Assembly (NCBI RefSeq): GCF_030272615.1
Contig: NC_081409.1
Span: 910,987,330 to 911,051,329, forward strand
DNA: 64,000 nt
DNA from: Cryptomeria japonica
Lineage: Eukaryota; Streptophyta; Pinopsida; Cupressales; Cupressaceae
Direction of reading: 5' to 3'
How positions within the stretch are numbered: the first letter of the stretch is position 1; every line of letters starts with the position of its first letter. Below the pieces are notes generated by a model. That model searched no databases, was not told the origin of the DNA, and saw only the letters and a program-made list of their open reading frames with translations. The position numbers were made by a program, and so were the translations under genes. Shown piece after piece: positions 50,132 through 62,264 of the stretch.

Positions 50132-50665
50132 CTATGAGTGGTGCATCGGCCAACCGATCTGCAATGACTTGACCTTTAATAGCTTTACGGTCCACATACT
50201 CGATGTCAAATTCACTTAGAATCATCACCCATTTGGCCAAGCGGCCTGTCAATGTTGCTTTGCTGAGTAAGTATTTGAGTGGATCGATCTTTGCAATTAA
50301 CTGTACTTTATGTGTCAACAAATAGTGCCTTAGTTTAGTGGCTGCCAAGATTACTACTAGGCAAGCTCACTCAATACGTGTGTAATTGAATTCATAGCCA
50401 ACTAGTGTGCGAGAGATGTAGTAAACAACACACTCTTTCCCTTCTGCATTGTGTTGTACCAATAGTACACCCAATGCTGTACTTGTTGCTGATATATAGA
50501 GTAATAAAGGCCTACTTGGATTTGGTGGGATTAGTAATGGCGTATTCATGAGACAATCTTTAAGCATTTGGAATGCTTGCTGACATCTAGCATCCCATTG
50601 AAAGTGGATGTTTTTGTGTAACAGGTGTGTAAATGGGTGACACTTATTTGCCAGTTGTGCAATGA
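50060..50665 (-). pseudogene. First RNase H of element B (degenerate)
   Basis: Minus-strand pieces 50567-50367 and 50348-50052, same frame, split by a stop at about 50365. The LYISATSTALGVLLVQ segment aligns with the usual first RNase H motif, but the expected Asp is Ser. YYISRTLVGYEFNYTRIE and the KWVMILSEFDIEYVDRKAIK block follow. Loss of the catalytic residue fits the known degeneration of this domain in elements that acquired an archaeal-type RNase H. Confidence 0.8.
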
Positions 50666-50669
50666 ATCT

Positions 50670-51794
50670 TCAGATAGATTGAAGCTGCCCTTGTAGTGTT
50701 CTTAGTTGGCTAATGTTCTTTGGTGGTGGCATGTCCATGATTACCTTGACTTTTGCTGGGTCGACCTCAATACCTTTGCTTGAGACAATGTATCCTAGAA
50801 GCTTCCCTGAGGTTACTCCAAAGACACATTTCTTTGGGTTGAGTCGCACATGATATTGTTCCAGTCTGTCAAAGATTTTCTCTAATATTTCCAGATGAAC
50901 TTCTCTTGTGAGTGATTTCGCCAGTAAGTCATCAACATAATCTTCCATTATGGTATGCATCATGTCATGGAAGATGGTGGTCATTGCTCGTTGATAGGTC
51001 GCTCCTGTATTCTTTAGACCAAAAGGCATTACATTCCAACAGTATGTTCCCCATGGACATGTGAAGGCCGTCTTATGTTGATCCTCTGGTGTGATCTTTA
51101 TCTGATTGTATCTTGAAAAGCCATCCATGAGTGAAAGCATGACATGTCCTGCTGTTATGTCCACTATTATGTCGATGTTTGGTAGGGGGAAGTCATCTTT
51201 AGGACATGCCTTGTTCAGATCTCTGAAGTCAATACAGATACGGATGCCCCCATTTGGTTTGCCGACAGGCACAATATTGGATATCCAATCCGCATAATCA
51301 ATTGGTCTAATAAAATCAACATCTAGGAGTTTCTTGAGTTCTGCTTTGACTAATGCCGCAATTTGAGGATGCATCTTGCAAAGTTTCTGCTTGACAGGTT
51401 TGGCAGAAACTTTAGGACATGCCTTGTTCAGATCTCTGAAGTCAATACAGATATGGATGCCCCCATTTGGTTTGCCGATAGGCACAATATTGGATATCCA
51501 ATATGCATAATCAATTGGTCTAATAAAATCAACATCTAGGAGTTTCTTGAATTCTGCTTTGACTAATGCTGCAATTTGAGGATGCATCTTGCAAAGTTTT
51601 TGCTTGACAGGTTTGGCTCCTTCTGCTATGGTGAGGTGATGCATGACTAAATCCAGATCAAGACCAGGCATGTCTGCATATGACCATGCAAAGTTGATCT
51701 GATGCTTCTGGAAGAACTCTACAAACTTAGGTTGTTCCTCTGGAGTTAAAAGAGATGCCAGATGTTTGTGGTGAGGAATTTCAGGAGTCCCCAC
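50670..51794 (-). pseudogene. Reverse transcriptase of element B with a 71-residue tandem duplication
   Basis: 374 aa open, minus strand. Contains PEEQPKFVEFFQKHQINFAW, the fingers region, FRDLNKACPKDDFPLPNID, SLMDGFSRYNQI (catalytic Asp), WNVMPFGLKNTGATYQRAM, EDYVDDLLAKS (YVDD at 50939-50928) and LGYIVSSKGIEVDP. Unusually, the block AKPVKQKLCK...DLNKACPK occurs twice in tandem, 71 codons (213 bp, copies at 51411-51623 and 51198-51410). The copies differ at about seven nucleotides. The catalytic palm is not duplicated, but the extra fingers block probably disturbs folding. It is the longest intact piece of pol in B. Confidence 0.93.
51198..51623 (-). repeat. 213-bp in-frame tandem duplication inside RT
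   Basis: Two adjacent 213-bp copies with about 97% identity. The differences seen are almost all C/T or G/A transitions. The length is a multiple of three, so the frame is kept. Confidence 0.93.
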
Positions 51795-51839
51795 GTTGTA
51801 TTCTTTTGTTTCTTCAATGAGAATTGTTGATCGTTCCTG

Positions 51840-53027
51840 CTATGTACTAGAAGGGAGGATGTCAAACCTTTCATCCTCAGGCACCTTAGAGAGGTTTTCA
51901 TTGTTGGATATGCTCTTTCTTTTTACTTTTGCGGGATCAAACAGTGCCACAGTGTGGTTTTCACTGGAAGATCCATGTTTTATTGTTATATTTTTGCAGC
52001 TGAAAGGTTTGGCATATGCTCCGAAGTATGCTGCACTGTTCAGTTCTATGGCGAATCCAGCTTTATGATCCCCGCTTGGTATCTTATTTCGTAGTTCCAA
52101 AAAGTCAATGACTGCCTCATCGTTTTGGAAGAGGTCAAGACATGGGGGATTAGGTTGGTTCCATTCGATGAGTTCAGGATGAATAATGGGCATTACCTCA
52201 TCAATTAGGTTAAGTTCGTTAGATGCGTCAGTGAGGGTTAAGATGTTATGGTGAAGGTCATTGATGGTACTCTCCCTATCAAAATCAGGCATAGGATGTG
52301 ATGTAGGGTCTGTGGAAGAAGTTTCCAGCTTAGAAACCCAAGAGGTCTTTATCTGTGCTTCTCCGTAAACAAGGATGTCTTTGTGAGGTGGAGGTGGTGA
52401 CGTGTCTTCCTCATCTAAAGTGTTAAGCTGTATGGAATCAAATTCCCATTCATGTGAGTCAGTACCCGAGTCACTTTCCAGTAGCCGGTTACTATACCAT
52501 ACTGGGATATCTTTTGTGTTAAACACTGTAGGTGTGATTGGCTGATGTACCATTATAGATGAAATGATCAGTGCTGCAGGAAGGATTATGGGGATCAACG
52601 AATCCGATACAGGGAGTATCGGTAGTGTTGATTCTGCTGGAATTGTTGGTGTTGTCGATACTGCTGGGGGTTCTGATATAGTTGTTGCTGCTAATGACGC
52701 TTTTAATGTTATTGTTGTTGTTGATGGGGTTACTAGTTTGTTTGGTGGGATGATTGGTGTTGTGGATGGTTTTGCTGTCATTTTTAGCCTCGATGGGGTA
52801 GTTGCCATGGTGTTTGATGCTACTTTTATAATCAAAGGTGACCTTTTTGTAATAGGCTGATATAGAGGTTGGCTGGGTTTTCCTTTGAATATGAGCTTAG
52901 GAAAGATCTCCTTTTGAAAGCCTAGGCCAGTGTTATCTTTGGGCTTTAATTCTAGTTGCAGTGGTTCATGTTGTCCTTGCCTGCAAGGTCCTAGAGCACT
53001 CTGACCATCATAACCCATTCTTTGCAT
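51840..53027 (-). pseudogene. Protease-RT linker of element B with G-patch-like start
   Basis: 395 aa open. It starts MQRMGYDGQSALGPCRQGQ... and continues KDNTGLGFQ, a Gly-rich arrangement resembling the G-patch-like segment after the protease in Tat-lineage elements. The rest is long, Thr/Pro/Ser/Ile-rich and probably disordered, then acidic. Same frame as the RT, interrupted by a stop near 51838-51842. The function of the linker is unknown. Confidence 0.65.
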
Positions 53028-53507
53028 AATGAGAAGGCCTTTGCAATACTGATCTGTGGGAAGCTTAGCTTGCGGAATATCAGTGGTGATGGGATCTTTA
53101 TAGATCCACTCCGCTAAGTTCTCATCTCTGGTCTCTTCTTCTTAACTCTTTCCAAGGATGAACGACATCAAAGTACATGCTGGCTTCATCAGTGGTTATT
53201 GAAGTAACTGTTGAGGTTTACCATGTGTTCTAAGAGAAGTGGGCATTTGTCCAACACAAAAGAGTTGGCTGAGATTGTATTCCCTAGGACCTTCCTCTGC
53301 TATTTTCATCTTGAGCTTCTCTTGCTTGGGTATAGTGGTGTTTGAACTAGAAAGAGAGGCTGAACTTACGTATGATGTGGATGAGATGGCTTCTCTATTG
53401 TTGGGAATGGCAATCTCTGGTTGATGAATTATATTATGACAATATGCAAAGGGGTTTGCATTGCCCAGGATTGTGATTTCTACACCATTATGCGGGAACT
53501 TGATACA

Positions 53508-53786
53508 CTAATGGTAGGTGGATGGAACAGCTTGCATGGCGTGTATCCAAGGTCTTCCTAACAATGAATTGTATGGAAGAGGAAGGTCTCGAACTTGACA
53601 GCTGATGTGTTTCACCACAGGGCCCACTCGGATTGGTAACACAACTTCTCCTTTGGATGAACACTCTGCATCATCATAGGCTTTGATTGTGATCTTCTTG
53701 CAGGGATCCACTGATTCAATTGCATATTCCAAAGCTGTGACTAATTGCAGAGTACAGATATTCAGGCCTGCTCCATTATTGATCAA
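53508..53786 (-). pseudogene. Protease of element B
   Basis: About 92 aa. The active-site block reads INNGAGLNICTL where relatives usually have ID(N/T)G(S/A), so the catalytic Asp appears replaced by Asn, a single G-to-A change. The C-terminal YNSLLGRPWIHAMQAVPSTYH is the typical retropepsin LLGRPW(I/L) region. A stop precedes the piece at about 53790. Confidence 0.8.
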
Positions 53787-53849
53787 GACTCACTTGATCC
53801 TATGTTGGTTGATAAACCCTTCAATGTGGAGTGAGGCATTATGAGGTTG

Positions 53850-55708
53850 CTAGAAGGATGAGTTATCACTTTCAGAAAAAGTGAGACAAGGTGATGACCT
53901 TAGATTTCCAACCATAGCTTGGAACTGATCTATATTTAGGTTTGCAGGGACTGACGCCTCTTGGAGAGTTTGATCCAAGATTGTTTTATGGGATGGGGAT
54001 AGGCGCAATAGCTCTAAGATAGATATTAGTATGGGCATTTTGTCTAATTGTTCCACAAGGTTATACTACTTTGGGATAGATGGGGTGCCTTGTGGAGCTT
54101 CTTTTATGGTAATCTTGCCGCGACATGTAACAACATTGCAGTTGGAACTGAGATTTTTGATGGTTATAGTTGCAATTTGTTCACTGGCATCATATAGGTG
54201 ATTCACAGTGTAATTATATGCGGCTTGCATATAATTGGTGGTATATGTGTTTCGCCCTGAAGTGGAAGGATCCCTTTGATCTTGTGATGGAAGTGGATTT
54301 TTAAACATGAGATCATCATTGTTTGTTGTCTTTGGGTCATGTCCTTTGATTTCGATTTCACCTCCGTCAATAAGATCCTGAATAAGATCTTTCAATCTGT
54401 GACAATTGCTTGTCTTATGTCCTTTTCCTTGATGGAAGTCGCAATGTTCAGTATCCCTCCACCATGAAGGTTTGACTTGAGGTTCATAATTTGATGTTTT
54501 GGGTAAGGTCACCAGATTTTGAGAAACCAACTGACGTAACATTGTTTCGATGGGTTCCCCTAAGGGAGTATATGTTCGTTTTGGTTTAAAATTTTGTTGA
54601 TGTTGTCTGGGTTCCTCTTGAGATGTGTTGCATCCTTGATTTGGAGGAGCAACTATGTTAGTCTTGGGTGGGGGGTTCTGTCCTACAAATTAAACCATAG
54701 GTTGTGCACTTTTGATAGTTCTTGCATCCACAACCCCATCGTTGATGACGTTTTTGTTTTTGTTCCATAAGTTAGGCTTGTCACTATTGAAGGGTGGGCG
54801 AGGGCCATCCTTTGGCTCATTATATATCTTGATAAACCCTTTTTTGATGAGAGCCCACTCACATTTTAAGCCTTTGGTGATCATGTCATTGAAAGAGTCT
54901 GTCTTTTACATCTAGGTGAAATTCCATTTTGTCATTTAAGTTGGAAATAAATATTTCCACTAGCTCTTGTTCAGGTAACTAAAGAGAACGTCTGCTAGAC
55001 ATTTGACACCATCATTGCAGAAAGACTGAAAATAGCTCAACTGGTTTTTGTTTAGTGTTACATAGATCAGCCATTGTGATATCACGTTCAATGTTGTGTG
55101 AGTAATGTGCCAGAAACTTCTGGACTAACTCTTCAAAGGTCCTAATGCCACCTGGTAATCAGGAAAACCATGATGTGGTTGTTCCTCCCAAGCTTTGGGG
55201 AAAAAGTCGCATTAGGTATGTGTCCTCGTACGCCACTTCGAGGCAAGCTGAATGGAATTCTCTAACATGATAATGAGGATCTCCTTTTCCTCTATACTTT
55301 TCAAACTTGGGTGTTTCAAACCCTCACGGAAAAGGTGGCATATGAAGATTCCTATCAAAAGGATAGGGACAAATGTCATTAAGTGAAAACTGATTAGTTT
55401 TCACACCACTATGAAGTTGTTGGGCGAGATTTTCAATTTGTTGCCGCAACATTTCTATTTCATTTAGAGAAGGAGGAGGTGGGGGATTACCTTGATGAAG
55501 GTTGTATCTGATGTGTGCTCTTGAGTATTTCGTCAAAAAGTCTATTAAAGAGAGGGTTGTGTTGTGCCCTTTCTATTGCTGCAGGAGTAGGAGTGCCTGG
55601 ATTTTCATCATTTATATTTCCTCCTAGGGCTTCTTGGAACTCATTAAGATTTTCCTCCTCTTCCTCTTCAATTTCTTGTTGTCTAGACCTGGATCTGGTA
55701 TGAGCCAT
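53850..55708 (-). pseudogene. Gag of element B
   Basis: Likely start MAHTRSRSRQQEIEEEEEEN at 55708. Pieces 55708-55487 and 55536-55324 are joined by a frameshift near 55525. After a decayed stretch come 54884-54690, 54542-54066 and 54056-53850 in one frame. A Cys/His cluster CDFHQGKGHKTSNCHRLKDL (from about 54443) resembles the single CCHC-like finger of Tat/Athila gag proteins. Gag would form the particle and bind RNA. This copy cannot be translated intact. Confidence 0.75.
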
Positions 55709-58080
55709 TTTGTTTACAAGTTTTTGTTGAAGTTTAATGAAAATGATGATGAGTTGGTGATGAAAAGAAAGATTGATGTTTGGTGAAGTGTTTCACATAT
55801 GAATCTCTAGCACTAAAGGTAGATGGTACCAAAGTTCTTTCTTGAATTGTTTGTTGTGTTTGATTGACAAAGTTTGATATGATAAGGTTTAGAGAAATCT
55901 GAGATGTGTTACAGACTCAACTACCTAGTAATGAGAGGATTCACTCATAGACTAGTTTTAACCTGAGTAGAAATGTCTCTTAGGATGAGTTTATCCTAGA
56001 TGTAGAGACACTCTAAAAGTGATGTGTTTGTGTTTGATTCAAGCAATATTGAAAATAGAACTTAGGACAAAAATCTCTTGATGCTTTGAGAGTTGGAATG
56101 GATTGATGATTTTTGAATATGATAATGGATGAAAAGTGAACTTCAATAAAAGCTTTGTGTCACATATGGGATGAATTCTTCTTCTTCTCTCTCAGGGGTT
56201 GGTGGTTCTTCCCGAGCTATGTTAGATGTGATGCAAATGTCTGGAAAGAAGGTATGATTGATTTTGCCTCCCTTGTTTTGATGATAACTTAAAGCTCTAT
56301 ATTTCATAAAAGCTCTGCAGTTCAATGACTCTTGATCAAATTCATTTGATTTCCCTTGAAGATAAAGACACATGTGACGTAAGAAGGCTCTATGAGAGAC
56401 AAATATTTATCTATTAAGATAGAAGAATTTCCTCCTTTTGATTAAAGCCTTTGAGCTCAATGGTCTTTTCTTCAAGTTGATGTGTTGATGAAGATTCTTC
56501 CTTCGCAAGATGTGAAGAATGGTCATATAGTTTGATTCTTTTGTTGTTGCTCTTTGTTTATGATCTTTTGTTTTTGAAAATGTTTGTGTTGGATGAATAC
56601 TTGTTTTGATTTGGGTTTTTATGATATTTCTTTGACAAGAAAACAAAGCAAGCATACAAACACAAGAATGTTGCCTCAAAACGCACAAGTAAGTGTGGGT
56701 CTAGATCAACCCAATCTTTTGAAATTTTTATGACCTTTTCCTTCAAATGTATTTTAGGCGTTTCTTCCAAAGTCTGAAGTTGGCTCAATTTGCACTGGTC
56801 TTGAATAAACGAAAAACACTTCAAACACTTTTTATCCCTAAGGTCAAATGGCCAGTTGTGATAATTTCAGCCCACATCTTGATATTTCTTCGACTTTGGT
56901 ACTACATACCTTATGAATTCCGTCGTGGCAAGTAAGGATGTGATATACTAAGTCTTGCACGAGCATAACAAATAGATGATCCCTATGATAGGGGAGTCAC
57001 CACTTTCATCAAGCCACAAGTGACTTTTTAAAAAGCTATGTTTCTACTCAAGGAAATATATATGGTGAGTATCTTGGGAGCAAAACCATCTATGCTCTTG
57101 CATTGAATTTATCACAAATATTCTCAATCAATAGAACGGGCGGGCTTCTACTTAAAGGTGTTTAGTAATTTTCGATGTCTTTGGACATAAGTTCATTCTG
57201 CAGTGAGTCACTTAAGAGCCTTGCAACTTGTGGTGGGGCCCATTTGTCCTTTTGGTAAGTTACAATGTAGGAACAACTATACCCAAGGCTACAACTTTCA
57301 CACTCACTTGATTTCTATAGCGACTCGAAGGATTTACCGCACGAGGACGTTCCCAAGTGTGATGTGTCTCTTGGCAGACCTCTCTTAAAAAGATAAAACT
57401 TGAGTGTTACTAACACTTTTCTCTTGCACCTAGGACCACAAAAGCTAAGGGAGAGGATAGTGTGTGTTAGAAGTAGTACCACTTGACCAACTCTTTTGCA
57501 CAAGTATGCCAAACAAAAATATACTTGTTCTTTTTAACTTGTCATTACAATGATTTTCTATCTAATTGGAGATGTTGCTCCAACAACCATGTTCTTTTTA
57601 ACTTCAAAGGCAATATGTTTGAGTAAACTAGAATTTGAAATCTTGATCAACTTAATGAAAAACACGTTTGTGTGAAGTAAAATCATTTTGTAAAATTGAA
57701 ACAAATTGATTGTTCTTTTTACTTGCACAAAAATTGAAGTGTGGATTGTGATCTTTAAGTTTGATGCAAGAAAGAAAATTTGTCTTGTTTTGTTTTAAGC
57801 ACCAAAATAAAATGTATCCCTAACTTGCAATGAAAGAAAATTTGTGTTTTGTTGAGTTTTAGAGCACCAAAACAAAATTGATCCTAACTTGAAAGAAATG
57901 AAATTTGTGTTTTTGTTGAGTTTTAGAGCACTAAATGAAAGTTTTTGATTTTAAGTAACAAACAGGGTTAGTTTAAAACCTGCACATGAAGCAAAAAGTT
58001 ATTAAAATCTGACCATAAGGTGGGCTTCCACAAGCCTAAGAAAATTTATTTTTTTGATTACATGACCTTTTTTTTACAAC
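55709..58080 (-). other. Leader of element B, no gene supported
   Basis: About 2.4 kb between the motif array and gag. The minus strand carries repeated GGTGCTCTAAAACTCAAC words with ~64-bp spacing (57780-57950) like those in the leader of A. ORFs at 56143-56824 (-), 57203-57388 (+) and 57315-57512 (-) have no known domain. Confidence 0.5.
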
Positions 58081-58087
58081 GTTTTGT

Positions 58088-58345
58088 TACAATAGTGCTA
58101 CTCTATGTGAAAACAGAAGCGCTACTTAACACAAACACGCTAAAACGTGGACAGACGTGCTAAACTAAAAGAATTTAACTGCTAGAACAAGTGCGCTAAA
58201 ACAATGACAAAAGCGCTACTTAATACTCAAACGAGCTGAATCACGGACAATAGCACTAAATTTGAGACAATAGCACTAGAATATCAAATTTGAATAGTGC
58301 TAAAACATGACCAAGAGCGCCAAAGCACGACTTGTGTGTCAAGCG
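58088..58345 (-). repeat. GCGCT-motif array in the leader of B
   Basis: About fourteen degenerate words. On the plus strand they read GAAGCGCTACTTAAC, CACGCTAAAACG, GTGCGCTAAAAC, AAAGCGCTACTTAA, ATAGCACTAAAT, AGAGCGCCAAAG; on the element sense strand the form is TTTAGCGC-T/A-rich. It ends about 55 bases from the PBS, as in A. Confidence 0.7.
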
Positions 58346-58400
58346 AAACAGTAAAAAAAGTTAGTTTTTGTAACAAAAAATGTTGTTGGGTGTTGGATTC

Positions 58401-58415
58401 ACGTCGGGTTCACCA
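58401..58415 (-). other. Primer-binding site of element B
   Basis: The minus strand reads TGGTGAACCCGACGT two bases after the LTR end. This is a plant gypsy PBS type different from the TGGCGCCCACCG of element A. Confidence 0.8.
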
Positions 58416-58417
58416 AA

Positions 58418-59776
58418 TGATGCTTTTCAAAATGGGAAATGTTAGATTAAATCCCGTGGTCGTATAACACACAAAAACAACAAGAAACAAGGATCAAAGG
58501 TTAGTGTTATTCAACCAAAAACTAATCTAAGCAGACATATCAAAAGAGACACTAAAAACATGCTAAAGTATTTAACTAGGGAAACAAATATCACAAGGCA
58601 TCTCCAAATGCCTTCTAACATGCTCTTAGCTCTTTCTCCTTTGTTCCTCTCCTCTCCAAGTTCCAAATTAGTGTAGCTCTCAGCAACTTTTTGCACTATG
58701 GATGCTTATGGAGGTTCAAGATTGTAGATGATTAACTATGCTATGCAAGTGTAAAACAAACTAATTAGACATATTATGAAATGAACTAAGATTTATTTTA
58801 GTCCAAAATGATAATATATGTGATTTATACTAAATGCTCTCTCTAAAATTCACTATAGATTAAATGCATACAATTTTTCAGGATCTGGATTATGAAGAAA
58901 TGGACTCTATTTATAGGAAAAATGGAGAAATGGATGGTTGAGATTGAGTAATCTCAACAAGGGTCAGGATTGAATGATATCAAATCCATGTGAAGGCTTT
59001 CAACCCAATCCCAGGATGACAAATTTCAATATGAGATAGGTTGAGAGGAGAGGGAATAAGCATTAAATGCTTGACATGACTTGAAGGTTAACTTGGGAGT
59101 TAAGGTCAAGGTTGGGTTGAGTGAATAAATTCTTTATTCAAAGAACAAAGCTTTTATCCAATGGATAAACTCTTGTGAAAAGGTAAAAGAGATAACTATG
59201 GTCAAAGCAATAAATGCTTGATGAGACACATGAGTCATATGAGGGTTGAGTTAGGGGTTAACCATATATGGTCATGTAAGAGCCATAAGTGGTTTAGAAG
59301 ACTTTAGAGGTTAACTTGTTGGACACACAAAGCATTAAATGTTTTTCAAAGACTTTGAAGTCTTTGAGAAGTGACTCCAAGTTGCTTAGGAATGTGACAA
59401 TAATTAGGGGATGGATTAGGCTAATTGATTAGGATTAGATAGGTTCTAGAAGAATTTAGGAAGGGCAAGTGGGAGATGTAGGAAAATGCAAGGTGGGGGG
59501 GGGGGGGGATAAATGATTTAAATAAATGTTTTATTTAATTTATTTAAAAGAGGAAAGAGGATTAAATTGAATAAATAGAATTTATTCATTTAATTGAGTG
59601 TGAATTTGGTTTAATGAATTAATTAAAATAAGTTGAATAATTTATTTAATTAATAGGAGAATGTTTGAAGGTGAATTAATTAAATATTAATTTAATTAAC
59701 TGATGGCTAGTGTTTTTTTAATCAAATAAATATGAAATATTCATTTAATTAAAGTGGCCAGATTTATGTGACTACA
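58418..59776 (-). repeat. 5' LTR of element B
   Basis: Minus strand TGTAGTCACATAAATC (59776) to GCATCA (58418). TATA box TATAAATA at 58915-58908 (minus). A G-run at about 59494-59507 is longer than in the partner LTR. Confidence 0.9.
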
Positions 59777-59781
59777 AAAAC

Positions 59782-62250
59782 AATGACATAGATCAGTGTG
59801 ACTGCGTGATTTTGTCCTAGTTAGTCTTGTCTTTATTAATTGATTGTAGGACATGTTTCATCTCTCTAAAAATAAAAAATAAAAAATCAAATATGGAAAA
59901 AATGTAATAAATTTAGATAGTGAAAACTTGGTAAACATGCGCTATCTAAAAGTGAGTTCTTCCATCTATGAGATCACTTTGTGTACCTATCCTTTTCATC
60001 CTATTTGCATCTATCATTTCCATCTATCATAGCTTATCCATTTCATCTTTCACATTCATTTCTCTGAACCCTTTAGCAGGAAATATGCAACTTACCAACA
60101 ATTATCAATCTTTGATATACTTAGTGTAGTCACTATCTCAGATTTTATCAATCACATCTGCATTACATCTCATCATGGTTTGGATTTTGATCATTTTTCA
60201 TACATCTTTAATAAAGTTTGTTTCCATTGGGGGCAAAATCCTAAAATCCTTTTGCTAAAGTGATCTTTTAAAGCTTTGAAAATCCAAAACATTCAGAAAA
60301 CTTAGAAAAACCAAAACACCTAGGGTTTTGAAATAGATAACAAGCAACGAGGCAATGAAGATCAAGGAATTTGTAATGAACTAAATTGTGAAACTCAAAA
60401 TACGAGGAATCAACCAGCAAGTAATGAAGGATTATCGATGATTATTTATCAAATTGATTATATCAGTTAATGACCATGAGAACATGTGTATGACATACAA
60501 AATTCAGTGTTTATATCTTGATTTTTTTCTAATCATGTACTTTATGTGACTCAAGGATGTCCATGACTAGAGTATCTATGATGGGGCATGATTATTTTCT
60601 TTGTTTTTTGTCTGTGTTTTATCTCTTATTAACATATGTACTTGTCTAAGGATATGATCAACAAAAGATCAAGGAGGACGTTCCGAGTCATGCATAAAAA
60701 GGGACAATCTTTGTCTATTCTGCAAGAAATACTTAGGTCAGTTGGATTCATCATATCAAGTTGCTTGTATTAACTTTCTATATCAAAATCCATGTAAGAA
60801 ATACCCAGGTCAACTTGAATTATTATGTCAAGTTGTTTGTATTTTCTTACAACATTTAAAAATCTCAATGATGAAATCAAGCACTGTTATAAGAGAACAT
60901 ATGAAGAATATAATTATCACTTTAGTTAGATCATTTTAGATTAGCTCATTATTCATCTGCATTATAAGCATTCATTGTTAGTTGCATTATAAACATTTCA
61001 TTCCATTCAGAAATCAACAATCATAAATAAAGGTTGAGTATACGTGGACAAACAATTTTTTTTTGCATTTCATCATTGTATATTCATTTATCTTTAGAAT
61101 CACTTAAATTATTATCTTTCATTTCATTTAGTTGCATTCAATCATTTGCATTAGTTTGCATTTCATTAAGTGCATTTCATTGATCATGTGTAGTATATCA
61201 TTTTTATTTGCTATTAGATTCATTTATCATATCATTTTAAGCATTTCATAATATCATCTCATTTACATATTCATATACATCATACTAGGCATCCATCACA
61301 TGAGTCTCATCAAGCATATCCTTTAAGTTATCTTTATAAACATTTGCATCCACGATTATCAAATAAAAAATTAAATGCATTTCATTTCATCATCATATCA
61401 TTACATGCATATTCATAATAACATCCATTTGCATATATAAGTATGATCTATGTAATCAATGCATATAGATCATCATCATCAAAATAGCATGCATAATAAA
61501 TCATGAATCATCAGCATCATATAGGGTCCATGTCTGCATATCATCATAAAACAATAAACAGTCCAAGTATACAATGATATCAAAGAAATAATCAATAAAA
61601 TACAATGTCCCATGATACAAATCAATGTCTCATATCAATATGTCAACTAGGATGAAGAGCACCAGTCTTTTCAGATGTTATAGACCTCATTGATCCTCCT
61701 ACTCCCCCTGGATGAATCAATACATCTAGATCCTCCTGCAACATGATATCAACAAACTGTTAGTTCTTGATCTAATCAATTGCTTTGATCAATCAATCAG
61801 CTATCCTATCCACTCACTTGAGATTTCTATCAATCTCTTTGACCACATATTAGTGATGCTCATTCATCATGAGGTTATGCATCTAGTCTATCCAATATTG
61901 AGTTTACATCATTGACGTTCATCAATCACAAAGTCAATCAAAATATATCGTATCAGATCATCAAAGCTTTGAGTTTATATCATTGACCCTCATCGATCAT
62001 GAGGTCAATCAAAATCTATCAATCATCAAATCAAGAAGAATATCAAAGTAATCAAAGAGAGAACATTTTCATCAACCAAATTTGCAGAAATTTAAATCAC
62101 TTATCGTGAGATTAATCGCTCATCCAAATTTTTCAATAATTTCACGATCAATCTCCCAAGGGTGCACACAATCAGGGTTTTTATCTCCATCAGGCGTATT
62201 ATCGAGACTTGATTTAATATTTGAAACAATGTTATCTCAACATCATTTCA
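59782..62250 (+). other. Right part of element C: post-pol region
   Basis: Continues C after the insertion of B. Homologous to A 27065-28960, including the hairpin pair (best preserved: CAACTTGA 60811-60818 with TCAAGTTG 60828-60835). From about 61640 to 62090 it has no counterpart that I recognise in A. 62095-62250 then matches A 32050-32200 up to the polypurine tract. No PMD gene lies in between. Confidence 0.6.
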
Positions 62251-62264
62251 AAGAGGGGCAAAAT

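Larger units (their letters stand above)
33447..59776 (-). mobile_element. Element B: giant Tat-like Ty3/gypsy element, interrupted by a chromovirus
   Basis: LTRs lie at 58418-59776 (5') and 33447-34796 (3'), PBS at 58401-58415, polypurine tract at 34797-34810. AAAAC target duplications are at 33442-33446 and 59777-59781. The span is 26.3 kb, or about 18.4 kb without the nested chromovirus. Order on the minus strand: LTR, PBS, GCGCT array, 2.7-kb leader, gag, protease, long linker, RT, RNase H, archaeal-type RNase H, integrase, post-pol region. The convergent PMD gene (on +), polypurine tract and LTR follow. Dual RNase H, large size and an antisense extra gene fit the Tat/Ogre lineage. The LTRs differ by roughly 5% by eye. 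All coding regions are damaged. Confidence 0.9.

Noticed and set aside
52564-52860. Plus-strand Val/Gly-rich ORF (98 aa)
   Set aside because: Shadow of the Thr/Pro/Ile-rich linker of element B pol on the minus strand.
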